NCBI RefSeq assembly: GCF_004522095.1
Contig: NZ_SPUI01000004.1
Location: 62,001-126,000, forward strand
Source of the DNA: Nocardioides sp. 503
GTDB lineage: Bacteria; Actinomycetota; Actinomycetes; Propionibacteriales; Nocardioidaceae
DNA: 64,000 nt
Direction of reading: 5' to 3'
Part shown: piece after piece, positions 8,424 to 17,069 of the stretch
Layout of the letters: each line of letters opens with the position of its first letter
Numbering within the stretch: position 1 is the first letter of the stretch
The notes under the pieces: model-generated
Seen by the model: only the letters and a program-made list of their open reading frames with translations
The model's database searches: none
What the model was told of the DNA's origin: nothing
Program-made: the position numbers and the translations under genes

Positions 8424-9636
8424 CGGCGGTGTCCTTCCCCTGGTGGGCGGTGGTGGCGTCGAGCTCGGCGAGGATCTCCGCGGTGTGCTCCCCCAGCGCG
8501 GGGGCCCGGCCCAGCCGGCGGGTGCCGTTGGTGCTCAGCGGTGACCTGGTGATCAGGACGCCGTCGTCGTCGTCGACGAGGTCGAGGGCGGTCGCCTGCG
8601 CGCTGCGGGCGGCGTCGTGCGGCATCAGCACCGGCGCGACCAGCACGCGGTGGCGGCGCAGCCGCTCCAGGACCTCGGCGAGGCTCAGCCCCGCCACCCG
8701 CTCCTGCACGGCGGCCTCGAGCTCGTCGCGCTCGGAGACCCGCCCGGCGTTGCCCTGCCAGGCCTCGCGGCCCAGCACCTCGTCGAGGTCGAGCGCAGTC
8801 TGAAGCCGCTGGAACATCGCGTCGTTGGTGGCGCCGAGGACGACGTGGCCGTCGGCCGCGGCGAAGGCGCGGTAGGGGACGATCGACGGGTGGGCGCTGC
8901 CCCAGGCGCGGGGCGTCCCGCCGCCGGCCGACGTACTCGCGATGACGGTGCCGAGCGCGCTGACCGCGGTGGCGTAGAGCGAGACGTCGACGCGGCGACC
9001 GCGACCGGTGGAGGTGCGCTCGAGCAGCGCGGCGAGGATCCCGTTGATCATGGCCAGGCCGGTGGCGATGTCGACCATCGCGACGCCGAAGCGGACCGGC
9101 TCCCCGCCGTCGATCCCGGTGACGCCCATCAGGCCCGACTCGGCCTCGATGATCACCTCGGTGCCGGGGTGGTCGGCCATGGGGCCGTCGGTGCCGAAGC
9201 CGGTGATCGAGGCGTAAACCAGGTGCGGGAAGCGGGCCGTGACCAGCTCGGGGTCGATGCCGAGGCGGTGGGTGACGCCGGGGCGGAAGTTCTCCACCAC
9301 GATGTCGGCGGTCGCCATCAGCCCGTAGGCGTGCTCGCGGCCCTCCTCGGTCGTGAGGTCGAGGACGACGCTGCGCTTGCCGCGGTTGATGGCGTGGAAG
9401 TAGGCGCTGGAGTCGTCGACGAACGGCGGGCCCCAGGCGCGGGTCTCGTCCCCGACGCCCGGCATCTCGATCTTGACGACGTCGGCGCCCAGCTCGGCGA
9501 GGGTCATCGTGGCGTAGGGGCCGGCCAGGACCCGGGTGAAGTCCAGGACCCGCAGTCCCTCCAGCGGACGGAACTCCGCGCTCGGCCGCTCCGTGGTGGG
9601 AGTGGCCGGAGCCGTCGCGGGGCTCTGCTGCGCCAT
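8413..9636 (-). CDS. CaiB/BaiF family (class III) CoA transferase
   Basis: A 407-residue protein with the class III CoA-transferase fold: N-terminal LEGLRVLDFTRVLAGPY, ADVVKIE, and the catalytic Asp at about residue 189 in AMVDIATGLAM. It moves CoA from a donor such as an acyl-CoA to a free carboxylic acid. It is the first gene of the operon and faces the LysR gene. Together with the dehydrogenases and the lyase it could activate 3-hydroxy-3-methylglutarate to HMG-CoA (inference from context, not from residues). Confidence 0.92.
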   Translation of the reverse strand: MAQQSPATAPATPTTERPSAEFRPLEGLRVLDFTRVLAGPYATMTLAELGADVVKIEMPGVGDETRAWGPPFVDDSSAYFHAINRGKRSVVLDLTTEEGREHAYGLMATADIVVENFRPGVTHRLGIDPELVTARFPHLVYASITGFGTDGPMADHPGTEVIIEAESGLMGVTGIDGGEPVRFGVAMVDIATGLAMINGILAALLERTSTGRGRRVDVSLYATAVSALGTVIASTSAGGGTPRAWGSAHPSIVPYRAFAAADGHVVLGATNDAMFQRLQTALDLDEVLGREAWQGNAGRVSERDELEAAVQERVAGLSLAEVLERLRRHRVLVAPVLMPHDAARSAQATALDLVDDDDGVLITRSPLSTNGTRRLGRAPALGEHTAEILAELDATTAHQGKDTADVD

Positions 9637-9744
9637 GGGGATCCTCTCGGGTCTTCAAGCAGGTCGGAGCCGAGACGACTCCGTGACGGGCATCACGCTA
9701 GGTCGGCGACTCATGTGTCCGCACTGGCCGTTTTGCACCAACCC

Positions 9745-9759
9745 ATGCGCTTGGCGCAT
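9745..9759. promoter_or_regulatory. LysR-type operator (T-N11-A palindrome)
   Basis: The sequence ATGCGC-TTG-GCGCAT is a perfect palindrome with 3-base centre and contains the LysR-family T-N11-A pattern (T at 9746, A at 9758). It lies between the divergent CoA-transferase operon and the LysR gene, 4 bases before the likely LysR start, which is where an autoregulatory site of this family is expected. Confidence 0.75.
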
Positions 9760-9763
9760 TAAT

Positions 9764-10687
9764 GTGAGCGAGGTGACCGACGGACCGGACCTGAGCCTGC
9801 GCGAGCTGCACCTGGTGCTCGCCGTGGCCGAGGCGCGCAGCTTCACCGACGCTGCCGAGGCCTCCCACCTGTCCCAGAGCGCTCTCAGCCGCGCGGTCAA
9901 CAACGCCGAGCGACGCATCGGCGCCCGCCTCTTCGAGCGCACCACCCGCTCGGTCGTGCTGACCCCGGTCGGCGAGGAGCTCGTCCGCATCGCGCGACGG
10001 CTTCTCGACGGCCACGCGCGGGGCATGCAGGAGTTCGCACTCTTCCGCGACGGGCTCGGCGGCGTCGTCCGCGTGGCCGCGCTGCCCTCGGTCGCGGCCA
10101 CGGCCCTCCCACCGCTGGTGGCCGCGCTGCGTCAGGACAACCCGGGCGTCGTCGTCGACATCACCGACACCCTCGCCCACCTCGCCGTCGACCTCCTGGT
10201 CTCGGGACGCGTCGACTTCGCGATCACGGTCCCCGACGACCTGCCCGAGGGCGTCGCCTTCCGACCCCTCCTCCAGGACCGCTTCCACGTCGCCTTCCGC
10301 TCCGACCACGCCTTCCGTGGCCGCACGTCGGTGACCTGGCGCGAGCTCGCCGACGAGCAGGTCGTCACCTTCGGCAGCGCCAGCAGCCTGCGCGCACTGA
10401 CCGACGAGGCCTTCGCCCGCGTCGGGGTCGCCCCCGCCACGACCGTCGAGGCGCAGAACATCGCGGTCATCGCCGGCCTCATCGCCGCCGGCCTCGGCGT
10501 CGCCGCCGCCCCCGCCCAGGTCCTGCCGCTGATGGCCTTCGCGAACCTCGAGTCCGCCGAGCTCGTCGACCCCACGGTCGACCGCACCCTCGGCCTCGCC
10601 TACGTCCCTGGCCGCTCCCGCTCCCCCGCCGCCGACTACGTCGAGCGCGCGCTCATCGCCTCAGGCCTCGAGGGCTCGGTCGACTGA
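9764..10687 (+). CDS. LysR-family transcriptional regulator of the adjacent catabolic operon
   Basis: About 307 residues. An N-terminal winged helix-turn-helix is clear (LRELHLVLAVAEARSF ... LSQSALSRAVNNAERRIG ... TPVGEELV), followed by a LysR substrate-binding domain from about residue 95. GTG codons at 9764 and 9773 are both possible; no strong ribosome binding site separates them, and 9764 is chosen for its distance from the palindrome. Divergent arrangement with the operon ending at 593 suggests it senses a pathway intermediate and activates the operon. Confidence 0.9.
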   Translation: MSEVTDGPDLSLRELHLVLAVAEARSFTDAAEASHLSQSALSRAVNNAERRIGARLFERTTRSVVLTPVGEELVRIARRLLDGHARGMQEFALFRDGLGGVVRVAALPSVAATALPPLVAALRQDNPGVVVDITDTLAHLAVDLLVSGRVDFAITVPDDLPEGVAFRPLLQDRFHVAFRSDHAFRGRTSVTWRELADEQVVTFGSASSLRALTDEAFARVGVAPATTVEAQNIAVIAGLIAAGLGVAAAPAQVLPLMAFANLESAELVDPTVDRTLGLAYVPGRSRSPAADYVERALIASGLEGSVD

Positions 10688-10700
10688 CACCTGCGCGAGG

Positions 10701-11285
10701 TCAGCGGGTCTGCCGCAGGAGCCGGTCGATGATGGCGAGCGGGGTAGCGAGGTCCGCGGAGGCCCCCGTGAGCAGCTGGGCCCAGACGTACGTCATCGCG
10801 ACCTGAGTCATGATCTCGGCGACCGCACGGACCTCGTCCACGGGCAGGTGGCTGTGGTCGTGCAGGAGCTGCTCGGTCCTGGCGACGGCACGGCGCTGGA
10901 CGAAGCCGGTGGGCGACATGATGGAGACCACCGCGAGCCGGGGCTCGCCGACCATCAGGGAGCTCGCCGGTGGTGAGTCACGGACACTCGTCAGGAACGT
11001 CGCCACGACCTGCCGGACGTGGAGCGGGCCGGTGCCGGGGCTGGTGCGTCGCGCATGCGACCACGCCCCGTCCACCAACGTCCAGAGCGCCTCGCCCAGG
11101 AGGCCGCTGCGGCTCCCGAACCACCGGTAGACCGTGGTGCGCCCGACGCCGCACTCCTCGGCCAGCCTGCGGACGTCGATCGTCTCCCCCGCGAGGAGCA
11201 TCTCGCCCGCCCGCGCCACGACGGTCGCCCGGTCGGCCCCCGCGGAGAACCCGCGACGTGCCTGCTGACCGGCCCCCTCGCTCAC
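10701..11285 (-). CDS. TetR-family transcriptional regulator
   Basis: About 194 residues. The N-terminal helix-turn-helix is seen as VRRLAEECGVGRTTVYRWFG, typical of TetR regulators. The C-terminal half is helical and ligand-binding by family analogy. A GTG at 11285 (VSEGAGQQ) is preferred over a TTG at 11297; neither has a strong ribosome binding site. It is convergent with the LysR gene (13-base gap) and divergent from the SGNH hydrolase gene, which is its most likely target. Confidence 0.85.
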   Translation of the reverse strand: MSEGAGQQARRGFSAGADRATVVARAGEMLLAGETIDVRRLAEECGVGRTTVYRWFGSRSGLLGEALWTLVDGAWSHARRTSPGTGPLHVRQVVATFLTSVRDSPPASSLMVGEPRLAVVSIMSPTGFVQRRAVARTEQLLHDHSHLPVDEVRAVAEIMTQVAMTYVWAQLLTGASADLATPLAIIDRLLRQTR

Positions 11286-11430
11286 CGGTCCAGTCAACTA
11301 CAGCCCGGGCGGGAGTGCCCGACCGTGTTCCACTTGATTCGCCGCCTCCGGCACGTCGTGACGGCGCCGCCGCCCTGCCCCCAGTGGGTCACGGTTGCCG
11401 AGCGGTTGACGTCGGTGGCTCACTGCTCCC

Positions 11431-12228
11431 ATGACGACCAGCACGGCGGTGACCTATGTGGCGATCGGCGACAGCCTGTCGGAGGGCGTGGGTGACGTCC
11501 CGTGGCCGGACGGCACCGCCCGAGGATGGACCGACCGGCTGGCCGGCCTGCTGGCCGACCACCACGCCACCTGCGACTACGCCAACCTCGCGGTCCGCGG
11601 CTACCAGGCGGGCCAGGTCCGCGACCGCCAGCTGGCGGCGGCCGTGGCCCTCGCGCCGGACGTGGTGACGATCACCGCCGGGATGAACGACATCCTGCGT
11701 CCTCGCGTGGACTTCGACGCGCTCGAGACGACGCTCACCGATCTCGTGCTCCCCTTCCAGGCCATGGGGGCACAGGTGCTGTTCGTCCCGATCCCCGACA
11801 TCACGAAGATCTCACCGGCCGGGCGGCTGACGCTTCCGCGCCGCCAGCGCCTCAACGCGATCTTCCAGCGGCTGTGCGACGAGTCAGGGGTGGTGCCGCT
11901 CATCTCGACGACGGACACCGTCTTCGAGGACCCGCGCGCCTGGGACGAGGACCGGCTGCACCTCTCGCCGCTCGGGCACGAGCGGCTGGCGACCGGCGCC
12001 GCCGAGGCTCTCGGCGTCGAGGTCGAGTCTGGGTGGCAGTCCCCGCCGCCCGGACCCCCGCCGCAGCGGACGCTCAGGACCGAGGCCGCGTGGTGGTCGC
12101 GCCACGCCACGCCCTGGATCGGTCGGCGCCTGCGCGGCCGGTCGTCGGGTGACGGCCGCAGTGCCAAGCGCCCGGTGCCGACCCGTGTCGCACCCGAGGC
12201 CGAGTCACTCGGGTTCGATGACCGCTGA
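11431..12228 (+). CDS. SGNH/GDSL-family hydrolase
   Basis: A 265-residue lipase/esterase-like protein. Block I GDSLSEG carries the nucleophile Ser near residue 15, block III GMNDI lies near residue 85, and block V DRLHLSPLGHE gives the catalytic Asp/His pair. No signal peptide is seen, so it should act in the cytoplasm; likely substrates are acyl esters. The C-terminal 60 residues are Pro/Arg-rich and look disordered. Its 3' end overlaps the convergent tadG-like gene by 24 bases. Confidence 0.88.
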   Translation: MTTSTAVTYVAIGDSLSEGVGDVPWPDGTARGWTDRLAGLLADHHATCDYANLAVRGYQAGQVRDRQLAAAVALAPDVVTITAGMNDILRPRVDFDALETTLTDLVLPFQAMGAQVLFVPIPDITKISPAGRLTLPRRQRLNAIFQRLCDESGVVPLISTTDTVFEDPRAWDEDRLHLSPLGHERLATGAAEALGVEVESGWQSPPPGPPPQRTLRTEAAWWSRHATPWIGRRLRGRSSGDGRSAKRPVPTRVAPEAESLGFDDR

Positions 12229-12648
12229 CCCACTGGCACCGACGAGCGGCCGGTCGGGTGAACCTGGCACGCTGAGCGGAAGGTCGACGGGGGCGCGCAG
12301 TCGGACGGTGATCCGGGTGTCGTCGACGTCGACGTCGTAGGTGAGACCGGGGTAGGTGCGGTAGGCGCCGACGTCGCGGAGGTAGGCGCGCACCGCGTCG
12401 CGCGCCTGGGCCTGGGTGAGCTCGAGGCGCTCGTCGGGGACGCCACCCTCGTAGACGTCGCGACCGGTGGCCCCCTGGTCGGCGCCGTGCAAGGCGGCGC
12501 CGTCAGCGAGGGTGTCGAGGCCCTGGCGCTGGAGGTACGCCGCCGAGGCGTCGACGACGACTCCGATGCCCAGCGCCAGGACGGCCGCGAAGCCGATGAT
12601 CAGCACCATCGACGAGCCGCGCTCGTCGCGCGTGCGGCGGCTGCTCAC
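12205..12648 (-). CDS. TadG-like pilus-assembly protein
   Basis: A 147-residue protein with the short basic start RDERGSSMV, a hydrophobic helix (LIIGFAAVLALGIGVVVDA) and the AAYLQRQGLDTLADGAALHGA pattern typical of the TadG-like N-terminal (DUF2134-type) domain. It is probably a membrane-anchored minor component of the Flp/Tad pilus. The GTG start overlaps the stop of the upstream TadE-like gene by 4 bases. It is the last gene of the Tad operon and much shorter than full TadG proteins. Confidence 0.82.
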   Translation of the reverse strand: MSSRRTRDERGSSMVLIIGFAAVLALGIGVVVDASAAYLQRQGLDTLADGAALHGADQGATGRDVYEGGVPDERLELTQAQARDAVRAYLRDVGAYRTYPGLTYDVDVDDTRITVRLRAPVDLPLSVPGSPDRPLVGASGSAVIEPE

Positions 12649-13091
12649 TGCACCTCCTGGTACTGCCCGATCGGCACCGTGTGCGTCGCGTCCAGCGCGA
12701 AGCTCGGCCGGTCGCCACCGAGCACCTCGGGCATCAACGGCAGGTCCACGCGCGAGGAGACGTGGACCGTGATCACCGCTCCCCCGCTGTGGCAGCTCGT
12801 GCCCGCCGACTCACACGTGACGGTCACCGTCAGCGGCGCGTCGTCCAGGCCTTGGTCGGCGAGCGCCTGCCGTGCGGCGGCCTCGGCGCGGCGCCTGCCC
12901 TCGGCATCGTCGGGCGCGAGGGCATAGGCGCGGCCGGCCGCGCGGGCCGCAGCGCTCGTGCCGAACGCACCCTTCTGCACCTCGAAGACCGACAGCACGA
13001 TCCACAGCATCGGCACGAGCAGCAGGATTCCGAGCCACGCCAGCTCGACGGCGGCGCTCCCCTCTTCCTCCCGCGTACGGCGCACGCTCAC
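12645..13091 (-). CDS. TadE-like pseudopilin
   Basis: A 148-residue protein: basic start, EEEGSAAVELAWLGILLL (the TadE G-x-x-x-V-E pattern) leading into one membrane helix, then an extracytoplasmic domain with two cysteines (CESAGTSC) that may form a disulfide. TadE-type proteins are minor pseudopilins of Tad pili. Start and stop codons overlap those of both neighbours, so it is translated as part of the operon. Confidence 0.83.
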   Translation of the reverse strand: MSVRRTREEEGSAAVELAWLGILLLVPMLWIVLSVFEVQKGAFGTSAAARAAGRAYALAPDDAEGRRRAEAAARQALADQGLDDAPLTVTVTCESAGTSCHSGGAVITVHVSSRVDLPLMPEVLGGDRPSFALDATHTVPIGQYQEVQ

Positions 13092-13492
13092 GGCGCCTCC
13101 TCGACCGCATGCCCCCGCACGTCCAGCTCGACCGCGGGCCCGCCGATCCCCAGAGCGGGCACCCGTGCGTGGATCGTCACCTCGACGACCGGCGCGCCGT
13201 CGACGACCACGCGACGGACTGTCACGTCCTCGGCGTACCGGCCCGCGATCGCCGCCTCCACCTGCTCGCGGGTCAGCGCGGCACCGTCCGCCGGATCCCG
13301 GTCGGCGGTGGCCGCCAGCCGCGCACCCTCGGACGCGGCCGCCGACAGCGAGTTGCGCACGAGCAGGACCAGCGACACCTGGAGGATGCCGAGGAAGAGG
13401 GGCACCAGCACGAGCAGCACCAGCACGAAGTCGACGACGGCCGCGCCGCGCTCCGAGCGCGACGCCAGCCGACGACGCCTGTGGGCACGCAC
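13088..13492 (-). CDS. TadE-like pseudopilin
   Basis: A 134-residue protein from a GTG at 13492. SERGAAVVDFVLVLLVL shows the RG-A-x-V-(D/E) leader and hydrophobic helix of TadE proteins, with Asp in place of Glu. An extracytoplasmic domain of about 85 residues follows. The start overlaps the stop of the pilin-like gene by one base (TAGTG). A longer frame up to 13669 would run through that pilin-like gene and is not used. Confidence 0.82.
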   Translation of the reverse strand: MRAHRRRRLASRSERGAAVVDFVLVLLVLVPLFLGILQVSLVLLVRNSLSAAASEGARLAATADRDPADGAALTREQVEAAIAGRYAEDVTVRRVVVDGAPVVEVTIHARVPALGIGGPAVELDVRGHAVEEAP

Positions 13493-13686
13493 TACTTCAC
13501 CGAGTTGAGCGCGTCCCTCAGCATCTGGGAGAGCGCGCCCTCGGCGACTCCCCAGATCACCATGACGATGCCCGCGGACATCACCGTGACCAGCACCCAC
13601 CCGGGCACGTCGCCGCGCTCGTCGCGCCGCCGTGGCGCCGAGAGCGCGGCGTGCAGCCGGGCCATCCACACTGCGAGGTTCTCCAT
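13492..13686 (-). CDS. Small pilin-like membrane protein of the Tad locus
   Basis: A 64-residue protein with about 30 charged N-terminal residues, then RGDVPGWVLVTVMSAGIVM, a single hydrophobic helix, and a short polar tail (LRDALNSVK). The start is ATG 13686 with a GGAAGGA ribosome binding site; an upstream in-frame start at 13710 is less likely. Place and size fit a Flp-type pilin between tadC and tadE. However, it lacks the Glu at position +5 and the Tyr after the processing Gly that mark Flp pilins, so the role is an inference. Confidence 0.65.
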   Translation of the reverse strand: MENLAVWMARLHAALSAPRRRDERGDVPGWVLVTVMSAGIVMVIWGVAEGALSQMLRDALNSVK

Positions 13687-13706
13687 GATGAGTCCTTCCC
13701 GAGAGA

Positions 13707-14648
13707 TCAAGGAGTGGTGAGGTCGAGGCCCACGACGCCGGGCCAGAAGGCGAAGAGGATGGTCACCGGGAGCACCACGAAGACGACCGGCACCATCATG
13801 AAGATCTCGCGCCGCGCGGCGACCTCGATCAGCTCACGACGGCCCGCTTCGCGGACATCGGCGGCCTGCGCGTGGAGCACCTCCGCCAGCGGCGTGCCGC
13901 GCTCCACGGCCACGGCGATGCCCTGCGCGAAGCGCGACACCAGCGACAGCCCGCTGGCAGCGGCCATGGCGTCGAAGGCGGTCGAGACCGGCTCGCCGGT
14001 GCGCACGGCCGCGAGCACCTTGGCGAGGTCTCCCGACAGCTCACCACCGCTGCGGTGCACCACGCGGTCGAGCGCCGCGACCGGGCTCTCGCCCGCGGCG
14101 ACCGCGAGCGCGAGCAGCTCCGCGACCGTCGGGAACTCCGCCAGGATGCGGCGCTCGCGGCTCGTCGCCTGCCCGCTGAGGCGGTTGTCGCGCGCGATCA
14201 CGCCGAGTGCGAAGCCAACGCCGCACAGGACCGCGAGGCCGATGGCGCCGCCTGGGTCGGTCAGGGTCTTGAGCAGCCCGTAGGCGGCGACCACTGCCAG
14301 GCCGGCCAGGCCCCACAGCACCTGCTCGATGCGGAACTCGTGCACCGTCTTGTCGATGGCCGCCCGCTCCAGCCGGCGGCGTACGGAGGCCGAGCCGCCC
14401 AGGACCCTCTCGACGGTGTCGGCCATGGAGCGCAGCACCGGCCCGAACACACCGGCCGCCGCCGACGTCGGCGAGCTGGACGCGACCCGCAGCGCCGGCG
14501 TACGACCGACGTGAGGCAGGTCGCGCACGTAGGGCAGGACCCGGGTCGCGAGCTGCGGTCGGCCGATCACGCGCACCCGCGAGCCGATCAGCACCAGACC
14601 GGCACCGGCCAGTGCGCCGAGGACCGCGCCCCACAGCAACAGCGTCAC
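13707..14648 (-). CDS. tadC: Type II secretion F-domain protein, TadC-like
   Basis: A 313-residue inner-membrane platform protein of the Tad pilus. It has an N-terminal membrane helix, a pair of helices near residues 130-185, the T2SSF domain (EFPTVAELLALAVAAGESPVAAL ... GELSGDLAKVLAAVRTGEPVSTAF), and a C-terminal helix (MMVPVVFVVLPVTILFAFWP). The GTG at 14648 overlaps the tadB stop by 4 bases. Confidence 0.88.
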   Translation of the reverse strand: MTLLLWGAVLGALAGAGLVLIGSRVRVIGRPQLATRVLPYVRDLPHVGRTPALRVASSSPTSAAAGVFGPVLRSMADTVERVLGGSASVRRRLERAAIDKTVHEFRIEQVLWGLAGLAVVAAYGLLKTLTDPGGAIGLAVLCGVGFALGVIARDNRLSGQATSRERRILAEFPTVAELLALAVAAGESPVAALDRVVHRSGGELSGDLAKVLAAVRTGEPVSTAFDAMAAASGLSLVSRFAQGIAVAVERGTPLAEVLHAQAADVREAGRRELIEVAARREIFMMVPVVFVVLPVTILFAFWPGVVGLDLTTP

Positions 14649-15499
14649 GACAGGATCCGCCTCTCCGTGGGGAGGCGGCCGATGCGCATCATGAGCCGGT
14701 AGGCGGCCAGGCACAGGACCGCACCGACGCCCAGCACGAACGCGCCCTCCGGGGAGGAGTAGCGCCGGATCACCTCGGACTGGAACGACATGAACAGCAG
14801 CACCAGCCACGGCGCGGCCACCGCGAGTCGGGCGCCGTTGACGGTCCACGCCTGCCGCGACTCCAGCTCCGAGCGGGTGCGCGCGTCGTCGCGGAGGTAG
14901 CCCGACAGGTTGCGCAGCAACCGTCCCAGCTCGCCACCACCCACCTCGCGCGCGATGCGCAGCCCCTCCACGACCCGGTCGCCGACGGGATCGGCCAGGC
15001 GCACCTTGAGCCGGTCCAGGCTCTCGCCGAAGCGCCCCGTCACCTGGTAGTCCAGGGCGAACGCATCGAAGGCGTCGCGCAACGGCTCCGGCCCGCGGAT
15101 CGCCAGCCCCGACAGGGCATCGGGCAGCGACATCCCCGCACGTACGGCGGACGCGAGGTTGTCCACCGCCTCGGGCCACACCTCCGCGAACTCGCGCTGC
15201 CGGCGTCGCGCCCGACCCGACACCACCGCGATCGGCAGGTAGGCGCCCATCGCCCCGAACGCCACGGCGACCGGCGCCGTACGCGACACGACCTGGATCA
15301 CCAACGCGACCACCACGCCACACACCAGGCAGAGCAGGGCGAACGCCGCCGGCGACACCTCGCCGAGACCGGCGCGCGCGAGCAGCTGAGCGCCCCGCCC
15401 GTCGACCCGCGCCGCACGCCGCGGCTGGCGGGGGACGAAGAAAGCCGACCAGATGAGCATCAGCCCGATGCCGACGCCCAACCCCACCAGCGCGCCCAT
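14645..15499 (-). CDS. tadB: Type II secretion F-domain protein, TadB-like
   Basis: A 284-residue membrane protein with two N-terminal helices, the T2SSF domain (WPEAVDNLASAVRAGMSLPDAL), and two C-terminal helices. It should form the platform with TadC under the CpaF ATPase. The ATG at 15499 overlaps the cpaF stop by 3 bases; the longer in-frame extension upstream lies inside cpaF. Confidence 0.88.
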   Translation of the reverse strand: MGALVGLGVGIGLMLIWSAFFVPRQPRRAARVDGRGAQLLARAGLGEVSPAAFALLCLVCGVVVALVIQVVSRTAPVAVAFGAMGAYLPIAVVSGRARRRQREFAEVWPEAVDNLASAVRAGMSLPDALSGLAIRGPEPLRDAFDAFALDYQVTGRFGESLDRLKVRLADPVGDRVVEGLRIAREVGGGELGRLLRNLSGYLRDDARTRSELESRQAWTVNGARLAVAAPWLVLLFMSFQSEVIRRYSSPEGAFVLGVGAVLCLAAYRLMMRIGRLPTERRILS

Positions 15500-16746
15500 C
15501 AGCGGTCCTGGCTCAGGATCCGGTGGACGTCGATGCCGGCGCGCTCGTAGAGCTCGATGCGCGGCGGCATCCCGTTGGCGCGCTGCAGATCGCCGCCACG
15601 GCGCTCGAAGATCGACTCGGTCTCGATGATGTCGTTCTCCACCCGGCCGGGCACGCCGACCACCTCGTTGACCCGGCGTACGCCCTGGTGGTCGATGCCG
15701 AGGTGGACCACCAGGTCGACCGACGCTGCCACGGTAGGCACGACGAAGCGTGCCGAGATGTTCTCGCCGGCCAGCAGTGGCAGCGTGCACATCTTCACCA
15801 ATGCCTCACGAGCACTGTTGGCGTGCAGCGTGCACATCCCCGGAAGCCCGGCGTTGAGCGCGAGCAACAGGTCCAGGCACTCCTCGGACCTGACCTCCCC
15901 GACGATGATCCGGCTGGGCCGCATGCGCAGGCTCTCCTTGACCAGGTCGCGCAGCTTGATCTCGCCGGTCCCCTCGAGGCCGGACTGGCGCGTCTGCATC
16001 GGGACCCAGTCGGGGTGCGGGAAGCGCAGCTCGAAGACCTCCTCGGCCGACACCACCCGGTCGCCACCGGGGATCGCCGCGGCCAGGCAGTTGAGCATCG
16101 TGGTCTTGCCCGCCTGAGTGCCGCCGGCGACCAGCACGTTGAGGCCGGCGCGCACCGACGCCTCGAGGAACGCCGCCGCCCGCGGCGTGAGGCTGCCGAG
16201 CTCGACGAGGTCGGAGAGCCGCGCCGCGCGCAGCACGAACTTGCGGATGTTGACCGCCGAGAAGCCCCGGCTGATGCCCTCCAGCACCACGTGGAGCCGG
16301 TGACCCTCCGGCAGCATCGCGTCCACGAACGGCTGGCTGATGTCGATGCGCCGCCCGCTGGACTTGAGCATCCGCTCGACCAGCTCGCTCACCTGGCTCT
16401 GGCTGAGCATCAGGTTGGTGAGCTCGTGCCGGCCGTGCCGCGCGATGAACACCCGCGAGGGGTCGTTGATCCAGATCTCCTCCACCGCGGGGTCGTCGAG
16501 GAACGGCTGCAACGGCCCGAACCCCGACACCCGCGCGACCAGCTCACCGACCACCGCGCCCGCGTCGGCGACGGGCGCCACCTGACCGGTCAGGCTCCGC
16601 TCGTCGTGCTCACGCACCACGCCCTCGGCGATGCGCCGTACGACGACGGCGTCGCGCTGCGGGTCCACGCCCTCGCGGCGGACGAGCGCGCGCACGTGCT
16701 CGTCCAGCTCATCGACCAAAGCACCCTGCGCATCAGCCTGCGTCAT
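15499..16746 (-). CDS. cpaF: CpaF/TadA-type pilus assembly ATPase
   Basis: A 415-residue VirB11-like secretion ATPase that drives Flp/Tad pilus assembly. Walker A GGTQAGKT is at residues 208-215, the Asp-box region around FELRFPHPDW, Walker B region RIIVGEVRSEE, and His-box CTLHANSARE. The N-terminal domain (FGPLQPFLDDPAVEEIWIND) is typical. It is the promoter-proximal gene of a seven-gene operon. No tadZ/cpaE, cpaB or prepilin peptidase gene is next to it. Confidence 0.93.
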   Translation of the reverse strand: MTQADAQGALVDELDEHVRALVRREGVDPQRDAVVVRRIAEGVVREHDERSLTGQVAPVADAGAVVGELVARVSGFGPLQPFLDDPAVEEIWINDPSRVFIARHGRHELTNLMLSQSQVSELVERMLKSSGRRIDISQPFVDAMLPEGHRLHVVLEGISRGFSAVNIRKFVLRAARLSDLVELGSLTPRAAAFLEASVRAGLNVLVAGGTQAGKTTMLNCLAAAIPGGDRVVSAEEVFELRFPHPDWVPMQTRQSGLEGTGEIKLRDLVKESLRMRPSRIIVGEVRSEECLDLLLALNAGLPGMCTLHANSAREALVKMCTLPLLAGENISARFVVPTVAASVDLVVHLGIDHQGVRRVNEVVGVPGRVENDIIETESIFERRGGDLQRANGMPPRIELYERAGIDVHRILSQDR

Positions 16747-17069
16747 CGCCACGACGGTCCCCGTTCCCGAGTCAGGTTCCTGCGCCGAAGGTAAGCCCGG
16801 CCACGTCGCTTCCGCTACGGCCCGACACCAATCTGTGGATGAACCACACTCCTGGGGAGGATGTGACGACGTCAGGGCTACCTGGACGGTCGAGCCATGT
16901 CCCTCGAGGGCCGATGACCCGGCGCGGCTGGGTACCTGCTCGGCGCGCCAGCCCGCCTCTGACGGAGCAGACCACCCAGGCGATCGGGAGATTCGGCCCC
17001 ATCCGGCCGCCACGTGGGCGAGAGTGCACCGTGGCCGGACCCTCTCGGCACCTCGCCCCCGGAGCCCTC
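16747..17069. other. Intergenic region between divergent Tad operon and a broken secreted-protein gene
   Basis: This 323-base stretch holds the start regions of cpaF (leftward) and the frameshifted gene at 17070 (rightward). A GGAG at 17061-17064 is a good ribosome binding site for the latter. The longer open frame beginning at 16839 has no signal-like or domain-like content upstream of 17070 and is not taken as coding. No clear operator, RNA gene or repeat is visible. Confidence 0.5.
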
